64,000 bases of DNA from Ectopseudomonas chengduensis (GTDB lineage: Bacteria > Pseudomonadota > Gammaproteobacteria > Pseudomonadales > Pseudomonadaceae): assembly GCF_900102635.1 (NCBI RefSeq), contig NZ_FMZQ01000001.1:949046-1013045 (forward strand). The letters run 5' to 3'. Within the stretch, counting starts at the first letter, position 1. Every line of letters begins with the position of its first letter. The position numbers were made by a program, and so were the translations under genes. Positions 32,880 through 41,394 of this stretch are shown here, in pieces. The notes beneath the pieces were generated by a model. The model was not told the DNA's origin and searched no databases. It was given only the letters and a program-made list of their open reading frames with translations.

Positions 32880-35800
32880 TTACGCTTGTGGCATCTGCAA
32901 CGGAATTTCTCCCAACGCCCAGGCAAGCTCTCTTATCTGGCGTTGTTCGCTTTCACCGATCTCCTGCAGTTGCTGGCTCAGAGTCGGTGCTCCGAGAATC
33001 TCTCCCCCGCCCAGGCCATTGCCGCTGGAAGTCCCCCAGCGAAGCTGGATTTCGCCTGACTCCAGCGGTACGTCCTTGTTGAACATGCTGGAGAAACTGC
33101 TGGTACCGAACACGCCGCCGTCGCCCCCGCCAAAGCCGAGGAAGCCAATGCCGCTGCCATTGCCGGCACCGCTGTCGCTGCTGGCAAAGACCTGGGCGAT
33201 GAAGCTGGGCGCCAGCGCACCGTTATTGATGAAGATGTTGCCCACTGTGGGTACGCCGCTACCGAGAGTCGGCTGCTCGAACAGTGGCGGCGGCAACAGT
33301 GGCGAGGTGGTGCTGGAGGGTGGCGCGCCGGGCACATTGGGTTGAGGTGGTGCGGTCGGTGTAGTGGGTACGTTGGGCGTCGGGTTGGCGCGGAACTCCG
33401 GATCGCCGGTATTGAGCCCGCCCAGCGTGTAGCCGGCGCTGGAGAAGTTGCTCTGCAGGGCGTTACCGACGGCATCAACGATGCCGCTACCAGCGGCCGT
33501 GAGCGACAGGCCAAGCGTACCCTGGCCGGTCACGCCGCCGACGGTGATGCGATAGGTGCGTGCATCGATCTGTACCAGCGAGAGCAGGGTACCGCTGGCG
33601 CTGCCGGTGGTGGACAGCGCGAAGTCGGCCAGATCGACGCCGTTGACGTCTTCGCTGAAGGTAACGGTGAAGCCGAGGGTGGTATTGGTGGTGGGCGATG
33701 TGCCGTCGAGGGCGATGCCTGTCACCTGTGGTGGGGCGGCATCAACCAGCACGGCGCTGGTGGCGCCGACGTTGTTGAGAGTCGTCGCAGTGTCGTTACC
33801 GGCGGCATCACGTAGTGTCGCGCCGTTGCTCTGGAGGTTGGTGCCGACGGCAATGCCGTTGCTGTCCTGCTGGCCATTGGCGACGGTCAGGCGGAACACC
33901 AGCGCGGTGCTGCCCGAGCCACTCAGGTAGTTGGCGTAGACGGTGCCGCCGGTGTCCAGGGTTATCGCCAGTCGCGGTGTGCCGCCAGTGGTATCAACGG
34001 TTACGGCTTCGTCGAAGTTAACCGTGAAGTCGAGGGCGTCACCCGCCACGTAGGTGCCGTTGGCCGGCACGCCGACAGAGGTGATTGCCGGTGCCTTGCT
34101 GTCGATGGCGTAGTTGTTGGAGTCGGTGGTACCGGTGCCGGTGTTGCCGGCGGCATCGGTGTAACCGGTGTTATCCAGAGTGATCAGGTTGGTAGCGTCG
34201 GTGACGTCGGCGTCAGGCGTAAGGGTCGCCGTCCAGGTGATGCCGCCGTCACTGCTGCTGAGGTTGCCGAGCGTGCCGTTGGCCAAGCTGAAGTCCGCCG
34301 TGGTCAGCCCGGTCACGGCCTCGCTGAAAGTGATGGTGACCGTGGTGCTCTGCCCTGCCTTGAGCGCGGTATCGGTGATCACGATGCCGGCCGTCGGGCG
34401 CTGGGTGTCGATGGCGTAGTTGTTGGAATCGGTGGTGCCGACGCCAGCATTGCCGGCCGTGTCCTGCACGCCGGTGTTGTCCAGGGTGACCAGGTTGGTG
34501 GTGTCTGTGACGTTGGAACTCGGCGTCAGGGTTGCCGTCCAGGTGATGTTGTCCGAGGTGCTCAGGTTGCTCAGGGTGCCGTTGGCCACGCTGAAGTCCG
34601 CCGTGGTCAGCCCTACTACCGCTTCGCTGAAGGTGATGGTGATGGTGGTGCTCTGCCCAGCCCTGAGCGCGGTATCGGTGACCACGATGCTGGCTGTCGG
34701 GCGCTGGGTGTCAATGGCGTAGTTGACCGAGTCGGTGGAGCCACTGCCGATGTTACCCGCCAGATCCATGACGCCGGTGTTGTCCAGGGTGATGACGTTG
34801 GTGGCGTCGGAGAGGTTGCTATCCGGAGTAAAAGTGGCGGTCCAGGTGAGACCGCCGTCGGCACTGCTCAGGCCTGTGAGCGTACCGCCAGCGACCGTGA
34901 AGTCCGCCGTATCCAGCCCAACCACTCTCTCTGCGAAGGTGATGGTGACGGTGGCGGTCTCGCCGATGCGCAGAGCCGTGTCACTCAGGGTGATGCTGGT
35001 GGCTGTCGGACGCACACCGTCGACCACCAGGGCCTTGTTGGCGCCTAGGGAGCCCGCCGCGCCGGGGGCTGCCAGGGTGAGAATGGCGGACTGGTTGGCG
35101 CCGTCCCGGATACTGCCACCGTTGAGGCTCAGAGCCGAGCTGGAGACGTAGTCGAGGTCGGCGGAGCTGTCGCCCGCCTGCACGGTGTAACTGAAGCTCA
35201 GGGTGTTGGTGCCCGAGCCAGACACATAGTTGAGCACCCGGTCGGTGGCGCCCGTCTCCAGAGTCAGCGTCGGGATGCCGGTCACGTTCACTGCCGAGTC
35301 GAACTGCACGTTGACGGTGATGACATCACCGATCTTGTAGGTGCCGTTGGCGGTGCTGGACGATACGTTGGTGATGGTCGGGGCGATGGGGGCGGTCAGG
35401 GTCAGGTCGTTGCCGGTGCCACCGATATAGCTGGTGGTCAACTCGGTGCCGTTACCCGCCGTATTGAATTTTCCGCCTTCGCTGATGCCGCTGAAGGTTC
35501 CGACTACCGCGTCGGCTGCATCGTTGACGATCACCGTGTAGCTGTCGCCGCTGCCGGCCGCGTAGCCGTGATTGACTGCCAGGGTTGCGCCGGATACGTC
35601 GACGACTCCGTTGACCACCACCCGGTCATAGCCGGTGCCGGCGGTGGTGCCGTTGATGTCCAGCGCCAGGGTGCTGCCGAAGTCCAGGGTCAAGTTGCCA
35701 TTGACGGTCAGGGTGCCGGCGCCTGAGCTGCCCGGGGACAGGGTGCCGCCGTTTTGCACGGTGACGTCGCCGCCCAGAGTCCCGATGCCGGCCAGGGTCG

Positions 35801-38618
35801 CACCGGTGCCCACCGTGGTGGCGCTACTGGTGCTGCCATCGACCACCAGAGTGCCGCCAGAGACAGTGGTGGTTCCGGCGTTTGTGTTGCTGTTGGAGAG
35901 GGTCAGTTCACCCGCTCCTGCCTTGGTCAGGGCACCGGTTCCTGCAATCACGCTGGAAATCGTCGCGCTATAGCCCGAGCCGACGTTGAAGACCTGCGTG
36001 GTACCGCCGGCCAGGGTTATGGTGCCGCCGGTCAGCGTCAGGCCGTTGGCCCGGGTCATGTCGAAGGTCAGGCTTTCGTTCAGAGCAACGACGTTGAGGT
36101 TCAGTGCCTGGCCGGCCAGGTTGCTGGCGAAGACGATGGTTTGGCTGCCGGTGACATCGGCTGCAGCGATGGCAACGGCCTCACTGAAGCTCACACCGTT
36201 GCTGAGATCAATGGTCGCCGTGTCGTTGGTATTGGTGACGTAGATAATGTCGCTGGTGACTACGACATCAGCGGTGACGGTGCTGGTGCCGTCATTCAGG
36301 CTGTAGCGGATGGTGGTGTCACCCGCCGGCGTGTCATTGCGGTAGGTAACCCGCTGTGCCACATCGTTGACCAGTGCAGTGGTCGCTGCCGTGCCGCTGC
36401 TGGTGAAGGTGATGGTCAGTACGCCGCCCACATTGGTGAAGGTGGCGAAGGTCTGCCCGCCCGACTGCAGGTTGCTGCCATCGATGCTGAACAGCGCGCC
36501 GGCGGTGTCGAAGCCCAGCACGTCGCTGCCTAGTGCTGTGCCGTTGCGTTGGATCGTCAGGCTGGCTCCGGCCCAGTTGCCGTTGCCACCGTTGAGCGCG
36601 CCGAACTCGGTGTCGCTGAACAGGGCGTTCCCGCCTGCATCCAGTACCACGATGTTACCGGCACCGGCCCAGGCCACGCTGTCGCCATTGAGGTTGGAAA
36701 TAGCTGGCACCGCGTTGATCACGATGTCCTTGTTGGCCCCCAGAGAGCCCGCAGCGCCTGGTGCTGCCAGGGTCAGGGTGGCGTCGTTGCCGGCGGCATC
36801 GCGAATGGTGCCGCCGTTGAGCCCAAGGGCATTGGTGCCTATGTAGTCCAGGTCTGCGTTGCTGTCGCCCGCCTGCACCGTGTAGGTGAAGGTCAGGCTG
36901 TTGGTGCCGGAGCCGCTCGCGTAGTTCACCACCCGGTCAGTGCTACCGGTCTCCAGCGTCAGCTGCGGTGTGCCGGTGACGGTGACGCTCTCAGCGAAGT
37001 TCACCTGTACGGAGATCACATCCCCTACCTTGTAGGTGCCATTGGCGGTGCTGGAAGTCACCGACGTGACGCTGGGGGCCAGTGTGTCGATGGCGTAGTT
37101 GCTGGAGTTGGCGGTACCGATACCTGCAAGGGAGGTACTGACTCCAGTGACACCGCTCAGGTCGACGGTGATGACGTTAGTGCTGTCGGTGACACTTGCA
37201 TCGGGCGTGAACAGGCCGGTCCAGGTCAGGCCGCCATCGGAGCTGCTCAATCCACTAATGCTTCCGTTGGGCACGGTCAGGTCGGTAGTGGTGAAACCAG
37301 TCACCGCCATGTTGAAGGTGAAGGTGACGGTGGAGGTCTCGCCGACCTTCAGGTTGTTGTCGGAGAACGTTGCCGACACCAGGGCGGGGCGGGGCACATC
37401 GGCGAAGCCAATGTTGTCGAGCGCGACATACAAATTGCCATCGCCGGAAGAGGGATCCGAGATACGAATCTCGTCGACGTTCTGGAAGATCGACGCGGTC
37501 AGCCCGTTTGACTGAGTGAAGTCGGATATGTAATTGAGACTGTCGGTCGCCAGCGTCACGCTGCCCAGCGAGACGCCATCACGGAAGGCTTCGAAGGTGA
37601 TTTGCGGATGAGCGCCCAGGTAGTCAACGATTTTGATACCGGTGAAGGAGAAATCAGCTCCGTTCTGGCTGCGAATGATAATTCTCGGCGTTCCGTCACC
37701 AGAGCTATCGACGATTCCGTCAGAGTTTGGACCGAATAAGTCACTGTAGTAATCCCACGTAGAATTACTGTTGGTATTGCCTGAGTTTGCCGAGTAGATC
37801 TCGATCACTACACCGGGAATGTCAGTAGAGTTGGCGTCACCATCCCTAACCGTCGTACCAATGGTCGTATCTGGGCCGCTGAAATTGAGTGTTCCCGCGA
37901 ACAACTTGCCACTGAAAGCCTGTTGGGCCGATGCCGAGAACGGTATTACTGCCTCGATCGAGCCACTGGTGACCTCCAGCGTCCAGTCACCGCCTTGAGA
38001 GGTAGAACCGGTTGCATCGTTGGAAGCGGCTACATCCGCGCCGCTGAGTTGGGCTATCTGGTTGACGAATGCCTGCCCAGCTGCGCCGCTACCAACATCG
38101 CAGCCGTAGAAGAGAATGTCGCCATCGGCATCGAGACTCTGCCCAATCTGCGCAAGGTCCGCCGCACGTGCGTCCAGGCCCGCTTTATCGAGGGTAAGGC
38201 TGCCAAGCGTCACCTGCCCGGGCAGCCCGTGACTGACAATATGGATGGCATCGATGCCAATGCGTCCTGCCAGGTAGTCGCTGATTTGCTTCAGACCATC
38301 GCCTGTGGGGTTGAGCACCACCACCTCGGTGCCCGGCTTTATGCCCGCCAACAGTTGTTGGTAGTCCTGGACTTGCCCGTCGACGAACACGATTTCCTGA
38401 CGGTTGTCGGCAGTGCCTGTCGGCGTCGCCGCTAGGTTGTCATGGCTGGAAGAAGTATCCGCTGTCGGCTGGGCATCCGCAGTCTGCGTATCCGCGACCT
38501 CAACCGCAGTGGCTGCGACCGCACCGTCGAACATCATCCGTGGCTCCAGAGCCATCGCCAGAGCGGACATTGCGGGATTGGCCGCAGTTCTTACGGGAGC
38601 AGTCTTCTTCCAAAACAT
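32880..38618 (-). CDS. Giant LEPR/DUF4347 protein with Ig-like and beta-strand repeats
   Basis: 1912 residues, no Sec signal peptide. The N-terminus carries LEPRMMFDGA (residues 24-33), a motif shared by large surface or exported proteins of this type. DUF4347 (about 75-240) has IHIVSHG (H130) and LFYGCDVG (C173), a spacing that looks like a clan CD (caspase/gingipain) His-Cys dyad. Then come Ig-like/cadherin-like repeats, a passenger-associated (PATR-like) beta-helix stretch (about 870-1075, with GALTKAGAGELTLSN and GGTLVVDGS), a tandem of near-identical 101-102-residue Ig-like repeats (about 1200-1510, FSEAVxGLTTADFSxANGTL), a Pro-rich linker (about 1740-1790) and a helical C-terminus. No RTX nonapeptides are visible. 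Strong AGGAGGT ribosome site (38624-38630, minus strand). Probably exported by the neighbouring HlyD/TolC proteins. Confidence 0.9.
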   Translation of the reverse strand: MFWKKTAPVRTAANPAMSALAMALEPRMMFDGAVAATAVEVADTQTADAQPTADTSSSHDNLAATPTGTADNRQEIVFVDGQVQDYQQLLAGIKPGTEVVVLNPTGDGLKQISDYLAGRIGIDAIHIVSHGLPGQVTLGSLTLDKAGLDARAADLAQIGQSLDADGDILFYGCDVGSGAAGQAFVNQIAQLSGADVAASNDATGSTSQGGDWTLEVTSGSIEAVIPFSASAQQAFSGKLFAGTLNFSGPDTTIGTTVRDGDANSTDIPGVVIEIYSANSGNTNSNSTWDYYSDLFGPNSDGIVDSSGDGTPRIIIRSQNGADFSFTGIKIVDYLGAHPQITFEAFRDGVSLGSVTLATDSLNYISDFTQSNGLTASIFQNVDEIRISDPSSGDGNLYVALDNIGFADVPRPALVSATFSDNNLKVGETSTVTFTFNMAVTGFTTTDLTVPNGSISGLSSSDGGLTWTGLFTPDASVTDSTNVITVDLSGVTGVSTSLAGIGTANSSNYAIDTLAPSVTSVTSSTANGTYKVGDVISVQVNFAESVTVTGTPQLTLETGSTDRVVNYASGSGTNSLTFTYTVQAGDSNADLDYIGTNALGLNGGTIRDAAGNDATLTLAAPGAAGSLGANKDIVINAVPAISNLNGDSVAWAGAGNIVVLDAGGNALFSDTEFGALNGGNGNWAGASLTIQRNGTALGSDVLGFDTAGALFSIDGSNLQSGGQTFATFTNVGGVLTITFTSSGTAATTALVNDVAQRVTYRNDTPAGDTTIRYSLNDGTSTVTADVVVTSDIIYVTNTNDTATIDLSNGVSFSEAVAIAAADVTGSQTIVFASNLAGQALNLNVVALNESLTFDMTRANGLTLTGGTITLAGGTTQVFNVGSGYSATISSVIAGTGALTKAGAGELTLSNSNTNAGTTTVSGGTLVVDGSTSSATTVGTGATLAGIGTLGGDVTVQNGGTLSPGSSGAGTLTVNGNLTLDFGSTLALDINGTTAGTGYDRVVVNGVVDVSGATLAVNHGYAAGSGDSYTVIVNDAADAVVGTFSGISEGGKFNTAGNGTELTTSYIGGTGNDLTLTAPIAPTITNVSSSTANGTYKIGDVITVNVQFDSAVNVTGIPTLTLETGATDRVLNYVSGSGTNTLSFSYTVQAGDSSADLDYVSSSALSLNGGSIRDGANQSAILTLAAPGAAGSLGANKALVVDGVRPTATSITLSDTALRIGETATVTITFAERVVGLDTADFTVAGGTLTGLSSADGGLTWTATFTPDSNLSDATNVITLDNTGVMDLAGNIGSGSTDSVNYAIDTQRPTASIVVTDTALRAGQSTTITITFSEAVVGLTTADFSVANGTLSNLSTSDNITWTATLTPSSNVTDTTNLVTLDNTGVQDTAGNAGVGTTDSNNYAIDTQRPTAGIVITDTALKAGQSTTVTITFSEAVTGLTTADFSLANGTLGNLSSSDGGITWTATLTPDADVTDATNLITLDNTGYTDAAGNTGTGTTDSNNYAIDSKAPAITSVGVPANGTYVAGDALDFTVNFDEAVTVDTTGGTPRLAITLDTGGTVYANYLSGSGSTALVFRLTVANGQQDSNGIAVGTNLQSNGATLRDAAGNDTATTLNNVGATSAVLVDAAPPQVTGIALDGTSPTTNTTLGFTVTFSEDVNGVDLADFALSTTGSASGTLLSLVQIDARTYRITVGGVTGQGTLGLSLTAAGSGIVDAVGNALQSNFSSAGYTLGGLNTGDPEFRANPTPNVPTTPTAPPQPNVPGAPPSSTTSPLLPPPLFEQPTLGSGVPTVGNIFINNGALAPSFIAQVFASSDSGAGNGSGIGFLGFGGGDGGVFGTSSFSSMFNKDVPLESGEIQLRWGTSSGNGLGGGEILGAPTLSQQLQEIGESEQRQIRELAWALGEIPLQMPQA

Positions 38619-38713
38619 GGAGCACCTCCTACCACTTTCAAGAAGAGGAAGGCTCCATCGGCCTTCCCCTTGTAGTTGCCTGCCGACCCGAATACACGAG
38701 TCGGCTCGATCAC

Positions 38714-39364
38714 TCAGTTACGCGACGGGAAGATGCCTTCCAGCGCAATGATGAAGTTGGTGCCCAGATAGGGATTGCGGATGCCGATCGGTTGGCTGCC
38801 ACCAACAGGCGATACAGTCACGGTTCCCTGGGGAATGACTGAACCCTGCCCGTGAACGCCGCCCAGGCTGGCCTTGGTGGCATCCGGGGCGGTTGAGGTG
38901 AACAGGCCATTGATGGTCACGGCGGTTGGGCCGGACCTGGCAGTGGTGTTCGACAGGTACACCGTAGCTCCTGCAGTGGGCACCGCCATGGCACCTGGCG
39001 TACCAGTTGCGACGTCGACGCTGGAACCCGTGAGGCTCACGGCACTGGCCTGGCCGGTGAATTGAGCGACGGGCTGGTGGATCGGCATTTGGGTGACGTT
39101 CAGCGTAACGCTCTCTGCGCCCGCCACTTCCCCGATTGTGACCGGTGCCAGGCCAGGCCCGGTGCCTTGCCCAACCGGGCTACGCCCGGAGAAGTTCGGC
39201 AGCCCGAAGGTGGTCTGGCCATTGCCACCGTAGGTGGTGCCCAGCAGCGCGAACAGTGCCGAGTTCTGTTGGATGGCCATGATCTGTCCCTGGCAGGTCG
39301 CCCAGCCCCGGGGGGCGAAGTTGAAGCCCACCATACGGATCTCGCCCATGAATGGATCGCTCAT
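38714..39364 (-). CDS. Phage tail collar-domain protein (MdpB-like)
   Basis: 216 residues. The N-terminal tail-collar domain begins MSDPFMGEIRMVGFNFAPRGWATCQGQ and continues with FALLGTTYGGNGQTTFGLPNFSGR; the middle is Ser/Thr/Ala-rich beta sequence, and the end IGIRNPYLGTNFIIALEGIFPSRN is typical of the family. No signal peptide. Such proteins are found outside prophages, often in small clusters with GNAT and DUF6916 genes, as here. There is no other phage gene nearby, so this is not a prophage remnant. It may be a second cargo of the export operon. Confidence 0.87.
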   Translation of the reverse strand: MSDPFMGEIRMVGFNFAPRGWATCQGQIMAIQQNSALFALLGTTYGGNGQTTFGLPNFSGRSPVGQGTGPGLAPVTIGEVAGAESVTLNVTQMPIHQPVAQFTGQASAVSLTGSSVDVATGTPGAMAVPTAGATVYLSNTTARSGPTAVTINGLFTSTAPDATKASLGGVHGQGSVIPQGTVTVSPVGGSQPIGIRNPYLGTNFIIALEGIFPSRN

Positions 39365-39415
39365 TACCTATCTCTCCTTGATGCAGCCGCGTATGCGGCA
39401 CTGGTGTTTATTGTT

Positions 39416-39745
39416 CTAGAGCAGGGACTCGGCCGGCTTTGGCCGCTTTACATGGAACAGCGCCTGCAGCAGATGCCGGTCGCCTTCCTCATCCGGGCCG
39501 ATGGGGGTGAGCATCGCCTCCCATTCACCACCTTCCGGGCTGCGCAGCCGATAACAGTGTTGGGGCAGCTGGAGCCCCTCGGGCTGGGCAAAAATTGCAC
39601 TGTAACAGTGGTAGCGGGCAGTCATCGCCACGCCTTCATAGGCCTCCACCAGGGTGATGGTCACACCTTCACCCTCGTCCCAGCATAGCTGCCAGGGTTG
39701 CTGGAGGTGGCGCTCGAAGTCCTCGAGGCTGGGCACCTGGCTCAT
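39416..39745 (-). CDS. DUF6916 family protein
   Basis: 109 residues, acidic and cytoplasmic-looking, starting MSQVPSLEDFERHLQQPWQL, with YRLRSPEGGEWEAMLTPIGPDEEGDRHLLQALFH at the end read in pieces. The assignment rests on resemblance and on its place beside a collar-domain gene; function unknown. Its start overlaps the stop of the GNAT gene by 4 bases, so the two are translationally coupled. Confidence 0.7.
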   Translation of the reverse strand: MSQVPSLEDFERHLQQPWQLCWDEGEGVTITLVEAYEGVAMTARYHCYSAIFAQPEGLQLPQHCYRLRSPEGGEWEAMLTPIGPDEEGDRHLLQALFHVKRPKPAESLL

Positions 39746-40239
39746 GCCGGTACCGCCAGAGCGGGCACGGCTTCGCGGTGCATCTGCAGGTAGATATGGT
39801 TGGAGCCGCTGGCTCTGAAGGCAAAACGCTCGTACAGGCGCTTGGCCGGATTAGTGGGTTCGACGAACAGGCGCATCGACTTCTCTGCTGCATCCGCTTC
39901 ATCGACCAGTGCAGCCAGATAGCGGGTGCCGATTCCCTTGCTCCGCCATTCGGGGAGCAGCGAAATGTCGATGAGGTTGATCACGGTCGGACCGCGGAAG
40001 ATATAGAGGCGGCCGATAGCCAGGTCACCGTGGCAAATCAGGGAGAAGTCGGAGCCCTGATAATGCTCCTGGTAATAGCGGTGCTGGGCGTCGAACTGCT
40101 GTGCGAGAAAGGCATCAATGACGGGTTGATCCCAACCGCTGAGCGCCATTTCCTGAGCCCGGGTACTCGCATAAAGCCTGCGCAGGAAGTTTAGATCAGT
40201 CTCCTCGGCAGGCCGAAGATGCAATTCGTGGGAACGCAT
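39742..40239 (-). CDS. GNAT family N-acetyltransferase
   Basis: 165 residues with the GNAT fold: N-terminal RPAEETDLNFLRRLYASTR, acetyl-CoA motif A around PEWRSKGIGTRYLAALV (the R/Q-x-x-G-x-G loop is RSKGIG) and a C-terminal LYERFAF segment. Substrate unknown. Its position between the sulfotransferase and collar-protein genes suggests that it modifies one of the locus proteins, which is inference only. Confidence 0.87.
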   Translation of the reverse strand: MRSHELHLRPAEETDLNFLRRLYASTRAQEMALSGWDQPVIDAFLAQQFDAQHRYYQEHYQGSDFSLICHGDLAIGRLYIFRGPTVINLIDISLLPEWRSKGIGTRYLAALVDEADAAEKSMRLFVEPTNPAKRLYERFAFRASGSNHIYLQMHREAVPALAVPA

Positions 40240-40386
40240 GGTGTGGGTGTCCTTTTTGCTTCCGTGCTACCGCGGCGTGAGCCGGAACCGGTTCGTTTTG
40301 TTTTGCCACTATGCGACTTACAGGTCGGAGGTTAGCTGAAGTCCGGGGTCAATCGCCACCATCCGGATAGACGGTAGACGCGTTAT

Positions 40387-41394
40387 TTAACTTCTGCTGG
40401 AACTTTCATGCTCTTGCTTTGTCATTCGCCATTGTTCAAGCGCTCTATAGGCTTTGCCCGCCCAGTATTCCACGGTTTCGCGGAGGCCCTCGTCGGCAGC
40501 TTCGCGTTTGCTCTGGCTGTCGGCAGTGAATGATTGCGACGGTTGTTTGGCATCGAAGCCGGCGGTCTCGCGCAGCCGTGGCAGATGTGCGTCGTGCACG
40601 TCGAACAACGAGGCCAATCGACCCCAACAGGCATCGGGCAGCTCCTGATAGTTCACCGCTACCGCGCCATGCTGTTGGCAAAGCGCCAGCCCTTGCCGGA
40701 GGATCGCGCCGACCGTGCGGCTGGTGTACTCGGCGGGAGTCATGCGCAGCGCTTCTTCTGCAGGTAAATCCAGTGCGGATGATCCCAGCAACCCTGGCAC
40801 GCGGTGCATGCCCGGTTGGCGTAGTTGGGAAACGACGATCTCCAGCGGGTCGCGATAGAGGAAAACACGCGGCACTTCGGGGTAAAGCGCCAGCAGTAAG
40901 GGGGCCTCGAACACGTTCCACGCATCGAGCTTGATGAACAGCCGTTGCTCGTTGCCTTGACGTCGTTGCCCGTAGGCGGATACCAGCGCCGCGAGCCAGG
41001 CGGGTTGATGAAGCGTCGCCTTGGGATCCAGCCGGTGCGCACGCAGCAGATTGTCCAACGGTGGTGGTTCGGAGAGCACGATGTTGTCGTCCAGCGTCGC
41101 CAGCATCTGCGCCATCAGTGTCGAGCCGCAGCGCGAGGCGTGGAAGATCAGCGCTGTGGGCGGCAAACCAGGGCTTACGGCCTGCCAGTCCAGCAACGCC
41201 TGGAGGTCTGTCTCCCGGCGGAAGGCCTGATTGAAGGGCAGGCGCAACGCGTGATCGACATCGTCACGGAAGAAGGGCCGGGTCAGTCGTTGCTCGCCGA
41301 ACCAGCACCAGTCCAGGCGCCATTCACCTTTCTGAAACCAGGCGCGGATCGGTAGCCAGCCGCTGAAGTCTTGCTCGGTATTCACGCTCGCCAT
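40387..41394 (-). CDS. Sulfotransferase family protein
   Basis: 335 residues from ATG 41394, which has GGAG seven bases upstream. PAPS-binding signatures are present: the 5'-phosphosulfate loop FHASRCGSTLM (84-94) and a 3'-phosphate motif YRDPLEIVVSQ (180-190). The N-terminal 75 residues carry no named domain. Substrate unknown; transfer of sulfate to a protein or peptide is suggested only by the neighbours. Its start overlaps the end of the hydroxylase gene by about 13 bases, so the pair is translationally coupled. Confidence 0.82.
   Translation of the reverse strand: MASVNTEQDFSGWLPIRAWFQKGEWRLDWCWFGEQRLTRPFFRDDVDHALRLPFNQAFRRETDLQALLDWQAVSPGLPPTALIFHASRCGSTLMAQMLATLDDNIVLSEPPPLDNLLRAHRLDPKATLHQPAWLAALVSAYGQRRQGNEQRLFIKLDAWNVFEAPLLLALYPEVPRVFLYRDPLEIVVSQLRQPGMHRVPGLLGSSALDLPAEEALRMTPAEYTSRTVGAILRQGLALCQQHGAVAVNYQELPDACWGRLASLFDVHDAHLPRLRETAGFDAKQPSQSFTADSQSKREAADEGLRETVEYWAGKAYRALEQWRMTKQEHESSSRS

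Noticed and set aside
34090..35030. Regular repeats that might suggest a CRISPR array
   Set aside because: The period is about 303 bases and the repeats are in-frame coding Ig-like domains, not short repeats with unique spacers.
32880..38618. Classic RTX adhesin of a type I secretion system
   Set aside because: No GGxGxDxUx nonapeptides and no LapG-type di-alanine retention module are visible, and no ABC ATPase gene is nearby.
38714..39364. Prophage remnant
   Set aside because: The collar-domain gene is alone, with no integrase, capsid, tail or lysis genes, and it fits a non-phage MdpB-type context.
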